Source of the DNA: DATIUV01 sp049322755
Lineage (GTDB): Bacteria > Pseudomonadota > Gammaproteobacteria > Burkholderiales > UBA6910
Assembly (NCBI GenBank): GCA_049322755.1
Contig: JBMOQX010000011.1
Location: 94,155 to 158,154 of the forward strand
Length of the DNA: 64,000 bases
Direction: 5' to 3'
Below are positions 8,354-17,635 of this stretch, piece after piece. Within the stretch, counting starts at the first letter, position 1, and each line of letters begins with the position of its first letter. Made by a program: the position numbers and the translations under genes. The notes beneath the pieces are model-generated. The model had not been told where the DNA came from, searched no databases, and saw nothing but the letters and a program-made list of their open reading frames with translations.

Positions 8354-8770
8354 CTACTTGGATTTGCCCCGCGGCCGCGGGGCGTCGCCGCCGGGTTTCG
8401 GGTCGCGGCTCTCGCCGGCCTCCTCCAGGCGCTTCAGGTAGCGCTGCCACATCTCGTCCTGGTGCTGCCCGTAGTCGTAGAGCAGGTCCCACGAATAGAT
8501 GCCGGTGTCGTGGCCGTCCGAGAAAATCAGCCGCACCGCGTAGCTTCCCACCGGTTCGATCTCGTTGATGGTGACTTCCTTCTTCCCGGCCTGCAGCGTC
8601 TCCTGGCCCGGTCCGTGGCCCCGCACCTCGGCCGAGGGCGAGTAGACCCGCAGGAATTCGCACGGCAGGCTGAAACGCGCGCCGTCGGCGTAGGAAATTT
8701 CCAGGACGCGGGAAGCCCGGTGGAGCTTGATCTCGGTCGGAGCGGGGATGGTGTTATCGGGGCCGGCCAT
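8354..8770 (-). CDS. DUF971 (gamma-butyrobetaine hydroxylase-like N-terminal domain) protein
   Basis: A 138-residue protein consisting of the DUF971 domain: TEIKLHRASRVLEISYADG, LPCEFLRVYSPSAEVRGHGP, and the C-terminal VRLIFSDGHDTGIYSWDLLY. Comparable stand-alone proteins are encoded beside ubiE in proteobacteria; the domain is linked to Fe-S or mononuclear iron enzymes but its biochemical role here is unknown. The ATG at 8768-8770 is chosen; an upstream ATG adds 24 non-conserved residues. It heads the minus-strand run into ubiE and is divergent from phoB. Confidence 0.88.
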   Translation of the reverse strand: MAGPDNTIPAPTEIKLHRASRVLEISYADGARFSLPCEFLRVYSPSAEVRGHGPGQETLQAGKKEVTINEIEPVGSYAVRLIFSDGHDTGIYSWDLLYDYGQHQDEMWQRYLKRLEEAGESRDPKPGGDAPRPRGKSK

Positions 8771-8890
8771 GGGAGAAAGGGTCGGGAAACGGGGGTCGGA
8801 AAGCAATGATAAACCACCCCGGTCCCGCCGGACAGCGAACAACCCTTTGTGCCGCCTAGGTTTTGCCGGATCCCGGGAAGTGTAACGAAG

Positions 8891-8908
8891 CTGTCATTTT
8901 GGTTTCAT
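8891..8908 (+). promoter_or_regulatory. Pho box upstream of phoB
   Basis: CTGTCAT-TTTG-GTTTCAT is two 7-base half-sites 4 bases apart, the arrangement of PhoB-binding Pho boxes (consensus CTGTCAT-N4-CTGTCAT). The first half-site is perfect, the second matches 5 of 7. It lies 39 bases upstream of the phoB GTG, implying autoregulation under phosphate limitation. Confidence 0.75.
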
Positions 8909-8946
8909 ACTATGGTCGCCGGCATGAGCACACAAAGGGCATTTTC

Positions 8947-9633
8947 GTGAGCGCGACCGTACTGGTGGTGGAGGATGAACCGGGCATCCAGGAGCTCATC
9001 TCATACAACCTGAAGCAGGCGGGGCACCTGCCGCTGCGGGCCCACAGCGCCGAGGAGGCGCAGCAGATCGTCAAGAACGCGCTGCCGGACCTGGTGCTGC
9101 TGGACTGGATGCTGCCCGGCGCCAGCGGCATCGAGTTCGCCAAGCGGCTGCGCTCGGACGAACGCACCCGCACGATACCCATCATCATGCTCACCGCCCG
9201 CACCGAGGAGCGCGACAAGATCAATGCGCTGGACACCGGCGCCGACGACTACATCACCAAGCCGTTCTCGCCGCGGGAGATGATCGCCCGCATCCGCGCC
9301 GTGCTGCGGCGCCGGGCGCCGCAGATGACCGACGACCCGGTCACCATCGCCGGGCTGACGCTGGACCCCTCGACCCACCGCGTCAACGGCGACGGCATCC
9401 AGGTGGTGCTGGGCCCCACCGAGTTCCGGCTGCTGCACTACCTGATGACCCACCCCGAGCGGGTGCACTCCCGCTCCCAGCTGCTGGACCAGGTTTGGGG
9501 TGACCACGTGTTCGTCGAGGAGCGCACCGTCGACGTCCACATCCGGCGGTTGCGCAAGGCGCTGGAGTCGGCGGGGAAGGCCGACCTGATCCAGACCGTG
9601 CGCGGCGCCGGCTACCGCCTGTCGGCGACCTGA
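8947..9633 (+). CDS. phoB: Phosphate regulon response regulator PhoB
   Basis: OmpR/PhoB-type transcription factor, activated by PhoR and binding Pho boxes. The 228 residues have a receiver domain (EDE at 9-11, phospho-acceptor D53 in LLDWMLPG, LTART, switch lysine in ITKPFSP) and a C-terminal winged helix (GPTEFRLLHYLMTHPERVHS, QLLDQVWGDHVFVEERTVDVHI, RKALE, VRGAGYRLSAT). The GTG at 8947 is taken because SATVLVVEDE is the standard PhoB N-terminus; an earlier in-frame ATG would overlap the Pho box region. phoR follows after 34 bases. Confidence 0.96.
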   Translation: MSATVLVVEDEPGIQELISYNLKQAGHLPLRAHSAEEAQQIVKNALPDLVLLDWMLPGASGIEFAKRLRSDERTRTIPIIMLTARTEERDKINALDTGADDYITKPFSPREMIARIRAVLRRRAPQMTDDPVTIAGLTLDPSTHRVNGDGIQVVLGPTEFRLLHYLMTHPERVHSRSQLLDQVWGDHVFVEERTVDVHIRRLRKALESAGKADLIQTVRGAGYRLSAT

Positions 9634-9667
9634 GCCGCCGCGGCGGGCCGCGCCCGGGTATGGGACA

Positions 9668-11026
9668 ATGGATTTTTGGTTCCCTGAGTTTCCGGGCGTG
9701 TCCAGTTTCTGGCAGCGAACGCTCGCCGGGGTCGCCGCCGCCACCTTGGCGGCACTCCTGGCATGGGCCGTGTGGGGGGCGCTGGCGGCGCTGGCGGTGT
9801 TCAGTGCCCTGCTCCTGCTGCTGCTGTTTCACCACCTGCGCAACCTGGCCGTGCTGTTCCGCTGGGTCGAGGCCCCCGACCCGCAGCACCCGCCCGAAAC
9901 CACCGGCATCTGGGACGACCTGTTCTCGCGGCTCTACCGCCTGACGCGGGCCCACGTCCGCAGCCGCCAGGAGCTCTCCGAGGCGCTCAACCGTTTCCGC
10001 GAGGCGGCCGCGGCGCTGCCCGACGGGGTGGTCATCCTCGACGACGACGACCGCATCCAGTGGTGCAATCCCAACGCCGAGGCCCACTTCGGCCTCGACC
10101 GCCGGCGCGACGTGGGCCAGCAGATCACCAACCTGGTGCGCGATCCGCGCTTCGTCGACTACCTGAACGAGCGCAACTACGGCGAGCCGATCGTCATCCG
10201 GCTCGAGCGCGACGCCCCGATCACGGCGTCGGTTCAGCTGGTGCCGTTCGGCGAGAACCAGAAGCTGCTCATCAGCCGCGACATCACCAGCATCGAGCGC
10301 GCCGACACCATGCGCCGGGATTTCGTCGCCAACGTCTCCCACGAGCTGCGCACGCCGCTCACCGTGGTGGGCGGTTTCCTGGAGACGCTGGCGGATGCCC
10401 GGGAGCACGACCCCGAGCTGCTGCGCCGCTCGCTGGACCTGATGCGCCACCAGACCGCGCGCATGCAGCGCCTGGTGGAGGACCTGCTCACCCTGTCCCA
10501 GCTGGAGAGCTCGCACAAGCTGCTGCGCGAGGAGAAGGTGGACGTCCCGGAGCTGATCCGCGTGCTCTACGGCGAGGCCCAGTCGATCTCCGGCGGGCGC
10601 CACCGCATCGGCATCGACCTGAAGTGCGACGACTGGCTGCTGGGCAACGGCCACGAGCTGCGCAGCGCGTTCACCAACCTGGTGTCCAACGCGGTGCGCT
10701 ACACCCCCGAGGGCGGGCGCATCGACCTGATCTGGGAGGTGAGGAACGGGCAGCCGGTGTTCAGCGTCCGGGACACCGGCATCGGCGTCGAAGCGCACCA
10801 CATTCCGCGCCTTACGGAGCGCTTCTACCGGGTCGACCGCGGACGTTCGCGGGAAACCGGCGGCACCGGGCTCGGGCTGGCGATCGTCAAGCACGTGGTG
10901 TCGCGCCACCAGGCGGTGCTGGAAGTGCAGAGCGAGATCGGCAAGGGCAGCGTGTTCAGCGTGCGCTTTCCGGATGCGCGGCGGCTGCCCGCCCCGCGCG
11001 TGGGCCGCGCCGGGCGCGTTGCGTAG
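9668..11026 (+). CDS. phoR: Phosphate regulon sensor histidine kinase PhoR
   Basis: Membrane sensor kinase that phosphorylates PhoB when the Pst phosphate transporter is idle. The 452-residue product has two N-terminal transmembrane helices (about 18-54), a charged linker, a PAS domain (about 115-205, starting LPDGVVILDDDDRIQWCN), a HisKA H-box ANVSHELRTPLTVV (H225) and an ATPase domain (NLVSNAVRYTPEGG, DTGIGV, GGTGLGLAIVKH). This is the standard PhoR layout without a periplasmic sensor domain. It is co-transcribed with phoB. Confidence 0.95.
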   Translation: MDFWFPEFPGVSSFWQRTLAGVAAATLAALLAWAVWGALAALAVFSALLLLLLFHHLRNLAVLFRWVEAPDPQHPPETTGIWDDLFSRLYRLTRAHVRSRQELSEALNRFREAAAALPDGVVILDDDDRIQWCNPNAEAHFGLDRRRDVGQQITNLVRDPRFVDYLNERNYGEPIVIRLERDAPITASVQLVPFGENQKLLISRDITSIERADTMRRDFVANVSHELRTPLTVVGGFLETLADAREHDPELLRRSLDLMRHQTARMQRLVEDLLTLSQLESSHKLLREEKVDVPELIRVLYGEAQSISGGRHRIGIDLKCDDWLLGNGHELRSAFTNLVSNAVRYTPEGGRIDLIWEVRNGQPVFSVRDTGIGVEAHHIPRLTERFYRVDRGRSRETGGTGLGLAIVKHVVSRHQAVLEVQSEIGKGSVFSVRFPDARRLPAPRVGRAGRVA

Positions 11027-11076
11027 TATTCCGTCGGGGAAACGCCGCGGTTTGCGGCGGGGCCGGCGGGCCGGTC

Positions 11077-12654
11077 TCAGGCGGCGGAGAAGCTGACGCG
11101 CTCGTAATCGACGCCGCGCTCCACCAGCAGTTCCAGCTTCACCTTGCGCGCGGCGTCGTCCCGGTGCAGTTCCAGCAGGCGGTGGGGCTGATACAAACCT
11201 CTGGGCAGCACCAGACTGCCGGGAAGCTTCAGCGACGGTACCTCGGGCAGGAACATCGCCTCCACCCACGGCTCGGTGAGCGGAATGCCGGGGCCGGTCG
11301 GGCGCACCGCCACCGGGTTGGGCACCCCGGGCAGCGTGCGCAGGCCCGCCTGCAGGGCGCCGGTGCGGCCCACCACCAGCCAGCGCACCACGCCCAGCAG
11401 ATGCCAGGTGGCGGTGGAGAGCTTGAGTGCCGTGAGCCGGTTCACCACCAGCCGCTCGCCGCCGCCCTCGCGCTCGATGCGCATGCCCACCACGCTCTCG
11501 TCCTTGACCGCCCAGATCTCGTCCTTGACCGGCGCCTCGGCGGCCTTGGCCACGGGCGCGCCGCCCCAGGCGGGGGCGCCGCCCGGGCGCCGCTTCTGCC
11601 CGGGCTGGGTGAACGGCTTGCCGGCGACGAACTGCCAGGTTGCCGGCAGCCCGAAGGCCACCCGCGCCTCGCTCACCGTCTGGCGCCGCTCGAAGCTGCG
11701 TACCGGCACGCCCTCGCACCAGACCTTGTGCAACTGGGCGAGGAGCTGCCCGCAGCCGGGCTGCTCGCAATCGCGCCCGAGGCCGAGCTGCTCCGGCGTC
11801 TGTCCCTGCTGCAGCAGCACCTGCTTCACGCGCACGATCTTGCTGATGTCGGACAGGTCCAGGTAGCGGGTCGCCTCGGATATGGTCACCTGCTTCAGCG
11901 ACTGCAGGCCCGCCTGGCCCTTGAGATACACCGCGAGGCAGGGCACGTTGTCGTCGCCCTGCTTCGGCGACATGTTCACCGCGACGTTGCCGCACCAGCT
12001 GCGCAGCCAGCGCTGGGTGATCTCCAGCTGCTTGGGCGTCAGCTCGTACGGATTGGCATGGCATACCAGCAGGGTCTCGACGTACACCGCGCGGCAGCTG
12101 CTGGCCGCGCCGCCCGGCTCCGCGACCGGCGCGTCGGCGAAGCGCTGGCCCTCGGCGTAGGCGAATACGGCATGCAGCTGCGGCCACTGGTCCCCGGGGA
12201 TCTCGTAGCGCATGCGCAGGAAGTCGATGATCTGGGCGCCGGTGTAGCGCAGGCAGCGCTGCGTCAGAAGTGGCCGCTGGGCGGCAAGCTCGGCATTGCC
12301 GGCGGCCTGCCCCAGCACGTGCCGGTAGCCGGTCACCATCTGCGCCCACAGGCCGATGAGGCCCTTGAGGGCAGCGGCTTCCGCGTCCACCAGCGGCAGC
12401 GGCCGACCCACCAGCCGCTTGGCGAACTCGGACTGGACGTGGGCTACCGTTTCCGTGAGCCGCTCCAGGATCTTGAGCCGCTCGATTGGCGCGATCGCAA
12501 AATGGTTGAGCTGCGTCACTGCCCGCAGCAGCGCCCGGTGCGCTGCGCGGATATCGGAGAGCTGCAGCTGCGCCAGCCATTGCTCGCACGCGGCGGCGTC
12601 GGCGAAGGCGCCGGTGGCCGGGGCCTGGGCAGTCGGTAGTTTTCCGGTGAACAC
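11077..12654 (-). CDS. Uncharacterised conserved 525-residue protein
   Basis: Family not recognised. The first half is alpha-helical with no catalytic motif (AACEQWLAQLQLSDIRAAHR, LLTQRCLRYTGAQIIDFLRM); the second half is beta-rich, with a low-complexity linker about residues 355-375. No signal peptide or membrane helix is seen, so it is probably cytoplasmic. Base use matches the neighbouring genes. It converges on phoR and lies downstream of the HIT gene. Similar long proteins without an assigned role are common in betaproteobacteria; a regulatory or nucleotide-binding C-terminal domain is possible but unproven. Confidence 0.7.
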   Translation of the reverse strand: MFTGKLPTAQAPATGAFADAAACEQWLAQLQLSDIRAAHRALLRAVTQLNHFAIAPIERLKILERLTETVAHVQSEFAKRLVGRPLPLVDAEAAALKGLIGLWAQMVTGYRHVLGQAAGNAELAAQRPLLTQRCLRYTGAQIIDFLRMRYEIPGDQWPQLHAVFAYAEGQRFADAPVAEPGGAASSCRAVYVETLLVCHANPYELTPKQLEITQRWLRSWCGNVAVNMSPKQGDDNVPCLAVYLKGQAGLQSLKQVTISEATRYLDLSDISKIVRVKQVLLQQGQTPEQLGLGRDCEQPGCGQLLAQLHKVWCEGVPVRSFERRQTVSEARVAFGLPATWQFVAGKPFTQPGQKRRPGGAPAWGGAPVAKAAEAPVKDEIWAVKDESVVGMRIEREGGGERLVVNRLTALKLSTATWHLLGVVRWLVVGRTGALQAGLRTLPGVPNPVAVRPTGPGIPLTEPWVEAMFLPEVPSLKLPGSLVLPRGLYQPHRLLELHRDDAARKVKLELLVERGVDYERVSFSAA

Positions 12655-12666
12655 TGGTTTTTCGGG

Positions 12667-13083
12667 TTACGCGGCCGCGCGCAGGCGCGACACGAGGACG
12701 GATTTTAGCCGGTCCCGCCATCCGTTAGCAGGATTCGTGCCGCTCGCGCGCCGCGCCGGCGTCCAGATCGGCGCCGGGAAATGCCGGTCCGATGTCCAGC
12801 GCGGGATCACGTGCCAGTGCAGGTGCGGCGTCTGGTTGCCCAGGCTGGCGAGGTTGATCTTGTCCGGGGCCAGCACCTCGCGCACCGCCTGTTCCGCCGC
12901 GAACACCGCGGCCATCAGCGCCGCACGCTGGCCCGGCGCCAGGTCGGTCATTTCGCGCACGTGGGCGTTCCAGATGACGCGGCAGAAGCCCGGGTAGTCG
13001 GCATCGTCCACCAGCACGACGCGGAAATCCGCCGCCTGCCAGACCGGCTCGCCGCCGGGTAAGTCGCAGAGCTCGCAGGCCAT
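12667..13083 (-). CDS. HIT family protein (nucleotide hydrolase/transferase-like)
   Basis: A 138-residue histidine-triad protein. The defining HLHWHVIP gives the HxHxHxx catalytic triad, and the N-terminal MACELC pair may bind metal, as in other HIT proteins. It is expected to hydrolyse or transfer nucleotidyl groups from nucleotide phosphoramidates or dinucleoside polyphosphates. The start at 13081-13083 is preferred because the longer open frame upstream lacks conserved sequence and overlaps the next gene. It lies just downstream of the large FAD/Fe-S oxidoreductase gene (19 bases). Confidence 0.9.
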   Translation of the reverse strand: MACELCDLPGGEPVWQAADFRVVLVDDADYPGFCRVIWNAHVREMTDLAPGQRAALMAAVFAAEQAVREVLAPDKINLASLGNQTPHLHWHVIPRWTSDRHFPAPIWTPARRASGTNPANGWRDRLKSVLVSRLRAAA

Positions 13084-13102
13084 TGCGCCGGTAGGGGCCG
13101 GG

Positions 13103-16100
13103 TCAGAGCAGGATGCGCTCGATGCCGCCGTGGTTGGCGCGCTCGACGTAATCGGCGAGCCAGTTCTCGCCCAGTACGTGGCGTGCCATTTCCACCACAA
13201 CGTAGTCGGCCTCGGTGCCCGCGTCGCCGTCGTAGCGCGCCAGGCCCTGCAGGCAAGACGGGCACGAAGTGAGCACCTTGATGCGCGCGCCCGGATGCTG
13301 CGCGCGGATGCGCTCGGCGCCCTTCACCAGCTCCTCCTCCTTGCGGAAGCGCACCTGCGTCGACACGTCGGGGCGCGACACCGCCAGCGTGCCGGACTCG
13401 CCGCAGCAGCGATCCGACAGCGCCACGTCGCCGCCCATCAGCGTGTTCACCACTTTCATGGGCTGGTAGGTCTTCATCGGCGTGTGGCAGGGGTCGTGGT
13501 ACATGTAGCGCACACCCTCGACACCCTCTATGTTGAGGCCTTTCTCCAGCAGGTATTCGTGGATGTCCAGCAGGCGGCAGCCGGGGAAGATGCGCTCGAA
13601 TTCGTATTTCTGCAGCTGGTCCATGCAGGTGCCGCAGGACACGATCACCGTCTTGATGTCCAGGTAGTTGAGCGTGTTGGCGACGCGGTGGAACAGCACC
13701 CGGTTGTCGGTGATGATCTCCTGGCCCTTGTCGTGGCGGCCGGCGGCGGTCTGCGGGTAGCCGCAGCACAGATAGCCGGGCGGCAGGACGGTGATGGCGC
13801 CGGTGTGATAGAGCATGGCCTGGGTGGCGAGCCCCACCTGGCTGAACAGCCGCTCGCTGCCGCAGCCGGGGAAATAGAACACCGCGTCGGCGTCGTCGCT
13901 CGCCCTGGCCGGGTCGCGGATCACCGGCACGATGTCCGGATCCTCGATGTCCAGCAGCGCGCGCGAGGTCTTCTTCGGCAGCCCGCCCGGCATCGGCTTG
14001 TTGACGAAGTGGATCACCTGGGCCGGGAGCGAGGCGCGGCCCACGGTGGCCGGCGGGCGCGCGGTCTGGCCCCGCGCGGCGCCCAGCCGCCGGGCCCAGC
14101 CGTGCATCACGCGCTGGGCGCGGTAGCCCCAGTCGATCATCAGCTTGCGTGTGAACTTGATGGTGCGCGGATCGGTGGCGTTCAGGAACAGCATCGAGGC
14201 CGCGGTGCCCGGGTTCCACTTCTTCTTGCCCTGCTTGCGCAGGAAATTGCGCATGTTGATCGACACGTCGCCGAAGTCGATGTCGACCGGGCACGGGCTG
14301 AGGCACTTGTGGCACACGGTGCAGTGGTCGGCGACGTCGCCGAACTCGTCGAAATGCTCGATCGCCGCGCCGCGCCGCGTCTGTTCCTCGTACAGGAACG
14401 CCTCGATCAGCAGCGAGGTGGCCAGGATCTTGTTGCGCGGGCTGTAGAGCAGGTTGGCGCGCGGCACGTGGGTCGAGCACACCGGCTTGCACTTGCCGCA
14501 GCGCAGGCAGTCCTTGATCGAGTCCGAGATCTGCTTGAGCTCGCTCTGCTCCAGGATCAGGCTCTCCAGCTCCAGCAGGTTGAAGCTGGGGGTGTAGGCG
14601 TTGGCGAGATCGGCGCCGGCCAGCAGCTTGCCGGCATTGAAGCGGCCCTGGGGGTCCGCCCGCTCCTTGTAGGCGCGAAACGCCTCCAGCTCCTCGGGCT
14701 CCAGGAACTCCAGCTTGGTGATGCCGATGCCGTGCTCGCCGGACACCACGCCGCCCAGGTCCTTGGCCAGGCGCATGATGCGCTTCACCGCCGCGTTGGC
14801 CTCCTGGAGCATGCCGTAGTCGTCGGAGTTGACCGGGATGTTGGTGTGCACGTTGCCGTCGCCGGCGTGCATGTGCAGCGCGACGAACACGCGGCTCTTC
14901 AGCACCCGCCTGTGGATCGCGCGGCAGCCCGCCAGGGTCGGCTCGAAGGCGCGGCCGCCGAAGATCTGCGCCAGCGGCGCCAGCACTTCGCGCTTCCACG
15001 ACACCCGCAGCGTGTGGTCCTGCAGCAGGCGGAACAGCGTCGCCGCAGAATCCGCCGCCGGGCTCGCCAGCGCCGCCGGCAGGTCGGTGCCCAGCTCGGA
15101 GACGCTCGTGTCCAGGTGATCGCGCAGGAAGCGCCAATGGGCACGCACGCCGCGCAGCAGGTCGACGGCCTGCTCCGGCCGGCTGCCCAGCAGCTCCGCC
15201 TTGCCCACCGGCTCGTCGTCCGGCGCCACCGGCAGCTCGCCGCCGAGGTAGCGCTCCAGCTCGTCCAGCAGCCGCAGCTTGTTGTCGATGGAGAGCTCGA
15301 TGTTGATGCGCTCGATGCCGTCGGAGTAATCGCCCAGGCGCGGGAGCGGGATCACCACGTCCTCGTTGATCTTGAACGCGTTGGTGTGCTTGGCGATGGC
15401 GGCGGTGCGGGCGCGGTCGCTCCAGAAGCGTTTGCGCGCCTCGGCGGACACGGCGATGAAGCCCTCGCCGCCGCGATGGTTGGCGAGCCGCACCACCTCG
15501 GAGGCGGCCCGCGCCACTTCGTCCTCGTCGTCGCCGACGATGTCCCCGATCAGCACCATCCTGGGCAGTCCGTGGCGCTTGGCCTTGGTGCTGTAGCCGA
15601 CCGCGCGCAGGTAGCGCTGGTCCAGGTGCTCGAGCCCGGCCAGCTGCGCGTCCGGGTGGTCGCGCAGGTAGCGCACCGTCTCGACGATCGAGGGCACGGC
15701 TTCGTGCACCGTGCCGAAGAATTCCAGGCACACGGTGCGCGTGTGGGGCGGCATCCTGTGCAGGATGAAGCGCGCCGAGGTGATGAGGCCGTCGCAGCCC
15801 TCCTTCTGCACCCCCGGCAGCCCGCCCAACGCCTTGTCGGTGACGTCCTTGCCGAGCCCGGCCTTGCGGAAGCGACGGCCCTCGATCTCCAGCATTTCCG
15901 GCGGGCCGTCCGGGGTCCTGCCGTCGTCCCGGAAGCGCGTGATGCGGAAACGGGCAACGTCCGCCTCGTGAATCTTGCCGAGGTTGTGGTCGAGACGCTC
16001 CACCGTCATCCAGCGTCCTTCCGGCGTCACCATGCGCCAGGACGCCAGGTTGTCCAGCGCCGTGCCCCACAGCACCGCTTTTTTCCCGCCGGCGTTCATG

Positions 16101-16930
16101 GCGATGTTGCCGCCGATGCAGGAGGCGTCGGCGGAGGTGGGGTCGCAGGCGAACACCAGGCCCGCGGCGTCTGCGGCGTTCATTGCGCGCCGGGTCACCA
16201 CGCCCGCCTGGCAGACGAAGGTGGGCACCTCGCGGTCCAGTCCGGGCAGTCTCACGGGCTCGACTTCGCCCAGGCGCTCCAGCTTCTCGGTGTTGATCAC
16301 CGCCGCGCGCCGGGTGAGCGGCACGCCGCTGCCGGTGTAGCCGGTGCCGCCGCCGCGCGGAATGATGGTGAGTCCGAGCTCGATGCATGCGCGCACCACC
16401 GCCGCCGTTTCCTCTTCCGTGTCCGGGTGGATCACCACGAACGGGTACTCGACGCGCCAGTCGGTGGCGTCGGTGACGTGGGACACCCGCGCCATGCCGT
16501 CGAACTGGATGTTGTCCCGGCGCGTGACGCGCGCGAGCCGGCGCAGGGTCCGCTTGCGCAGCCGGACGGTTTCGTCGAATTCGCGCTCGAACGCGTCCAC
16601 CGCGGCGTCGGCGGCCCGCAGCAGTTCCTTCACCTTCTCGCTGCCCGCGCGCCGCTCCTCGATCAGCAGCAGGCGGTGGCGCATCGCCTCGATCAGCGCC
16701 TTGCGCCGGGCGCGGTTGGCGAGCAGATCGTCCTGCAGATAGGGATTGCGCGAGACCACCCACATGTCGCCCAGGACCTCGTAGAGCATGCGCGCCGAGC
16801 GGCCGGTGCGCCGCTCGGCGCGCAGCTCGTTGATGATCGCCCACGCCGGCTCGCCCAGCAGGCGGATGACGATCTCGCGGTCGGAGAACGAGGTGTAGTT
16901 GTACGGGATTTCCCGCAGTCGGGCAGTCAT
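13103..16930 (-). CDS. FAD-linked dehydrogenase with DUF3683, 4Fe-4S and CCG domains
   Basis: A very large (1275-residue) GlcD/Dld-type oxidoreductase fused to an iron-sulfur subunit. An N-terminal DUF3683-like region is followed by an FAD-binding PCMH domain ([28 protein letters not shown]), a C-terminal FAD-linked oxidase domain ([24 protein letters not shown]), two 4Fe-4S motifs ([11 protein letters not shown] and [14 protein letters not shown]) and two CCG repeats (CCGYPQ, CCGESG). It probably oxidises a 2-hydroxy acid such as D-lactate or glycolate and passes electrons towards quinone. The start at 16928-16930 begins [20 protein letters not shown]. The same fusion is widespread in betaproteobacteria. 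Confidence 0.92.
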   Translation of the reverse strand: MTARLREIPYNYTSFSDREIVIRLLGEPAWAIINELRAERRTGRSARMLYEVLGDMWVVSRNPYLQDDLLANRARRKALIEAMRHRLLLIEERRAGSEKVKELLRAADAAVDAFEREFDETVRLRKRTLRRLARVTRRDNIQFDGMARVSHVTDATDWRVEYPFVVIHPDTEEETAAVVRACIELGLTIIPRGGGTGYTGSGVPLTRRAAVINTEKLERLGEVEPVRLPGLDREVPTFVCQAGVVTRRAMNAADAAGLVFACDPTSADASCIGGNIAMNAGGKKAVLWGTALDNLASWRMVTPEGRWMTVERLDHNLGKIHEADVARFRITRFRDDGRTPDGPPEMLEIEGRRFRKAGLGKDVTDKALGGLPGVQKEGCDGLITSARFILHRMPPHTRTVCLEFFGTVHEAVPSIVETVRYLRDHPDAQLAGLEHLDQRYLRAVGYSTKAKRHGLPRMVLIGDIVGDDEDEVARAASEVVRLANHRGGEGFIAVSAEARKRFWSDRARTAAIAKHTNAFKINEDVVIPLPRLGDYSDGIERINIELSIDNKLRLLDELERYLGGELPVAPDDEPVGKAELLGSRPEQAVDLLRGVRAHWRFLRDHLDTSVSELGTDLPAALASPAADSAATLFRLLQDHTLRVSWKREVLAPLAQIFGGRAFEPTLAGCRAIHRRVLKSRVFVALHMHAGDGNVHTNIPVNSDDYGMLQEANAAVKRIMRLAKDLGGVVSGEHGIGITKLEFLEPEELEAFRAYKERADPQGRFNAGKLLAGADLANAYTPSFNLLELESLILEQSELKQISDSIKDCLRCGKCKPVCSTHVPRANLLYSPRNKILATSLLIEAFLYEEQTRRGAAIEHFDEFGDVADHCTVCHKCLSPCPVDIDFGDVSINMRNFLRKQGKKKWNPGTAASMLFLNATDPRTIKFTRKLMIDWGYRAQRVMHGWARRLGAARGQTARPPATVGRASLPAQVIHFVNKPMPGGLPKKTSRALLDIEDPDIVPVIRDPARASDDADAVFYFPGCGSERLFSQVGLATQAMLYHTGAITVLPPGYLCCGYPQTAAGRHDKGQEIITDNRVLFHRVANTLNYLDIKTVIVSCGTCMDQLQKYEFERIFPGCRLLDIHEYLLEKGLNIEGVEGVRYMYHDPCHTPMKTYQPMKVVNTLMGGDVALSDRCCGESGTLAVSRPDVSTQVRFRKEEELVKGAERIRAQHPGARIKVLTSCPSCLQGLARYDGDAGTEADYVVVEMARHVLGENWLADYVERANHGGIERILL

Positions 16931-17049
16931 GCGCTGGGATCCAGGGCGCTGAGGGATAACGGCTGGGATAGCCGCATTTCGGTGCCGGTTGCGGATTTTA
17001 CCGCACCGCGGCAAAGCGCTCATCCACGCGCCGCTCAGGGTTTCCCGGC

Positions 17050-17448
17050 TCAACCCGCCGCCGCGGCCACCACCAGGTAGCGCGCCAGCTTGCCCAGCGC
17101 CATGAACCCCGCCGCCGCGATCCAGTTCACCCGCAGCCAGCCGGCGGCGACGCACAGCGCGTCGCCGATGACCGGCGCCCAGGCCAGCAGCAGCACGGGG
17201 CTGCCGTGGCGCCGCACCCAGGCCAGGGCGCGGTGCGAGCGTTCCCCGCCCGGCAGCACCCGGCCGATCAGGTAAGAGGTCATGCCCCCCAGCGTGTTGC
17301 CTGCCGTGGCGAACGCCAGCGCCGGCCAGTACAGATCGGGCGAGCGCTTCAGCGCGGCGAACAGCACCGCCTCGGAGCCGCCCGGAAGCACCGTGGCGGC
17401 CAGAAAGCTGCTCCAGAAGACGAGGGCGAGGGTGGCCCAAGAGGTCAC
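17050..17448 (-). CDS. YqaA-like (DedA/SNARE-associated) membrane protein
   Basis: A 132-residue inner-membrane protein with about three to four helices and the conserved SNARE-associated/DedA-like signatures: [17 protein letters not shown], the [17 protein letters not shown] segment and [19 protein letters not shown]. Members are small relatives of DedA undecaprenyl-phosphate or lipid flippases; the substrate of the YqaA branch is unknown. It stands alone, upstream of the large oxidoreductase gene on the same strand but 119 bases apart. Confidence 0.85.
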   Translation of the reverse strand: MTSWATLALVFWSSFLAATVLPGGSEAVLFAALKRSPDLYWPALAFATAGNTLGGMTSYLIGRVLPGGERSHRALAWVRRHGSPVLLLAWAPVIGDALCVAAGWLRVNWIAAAGFMALGKLARYLVVAAAAG

Positions 17449-17635
17449 GGCGTCGCCATCCCTGTCGGGCCGGCGGACGGTGCCCGGCGGCCGCAGGGCC
17501 CGCCGGGCGGGTGTGGAATACCCAACGTTATCATAAAAATATCAAGTAGTTGAGACATCTTTCTTGCGCTTCGCATGAAATTTGCTTTACCTGTCGTCAC
17601 GCGAGTCCCTGTTCCTCATTGCCCTGTCCCTCAGG

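Noticed and set aside
11043..11059. Hairpin CGCCGC-GGTTT-GCGGCG as terminator after phoR
   Set aside because: No T-tract on either side; the short stem is expected by chance in such GC-rich sequence.
9383..12721. Very long open frame on the minus strand covering phoBR
   Set aside because: It is a shadow of phoB, phoR and the gene at 11077; the translation is Arg/Ala-rich low complexity with no domain.
13130..17080. A 1316-codon frame opposite the large oxidoreductase
   Set aside because: High GC makes stop codons rare on the opposite strand; the minus-strand protein has clear FAD and Fe-S motifs.
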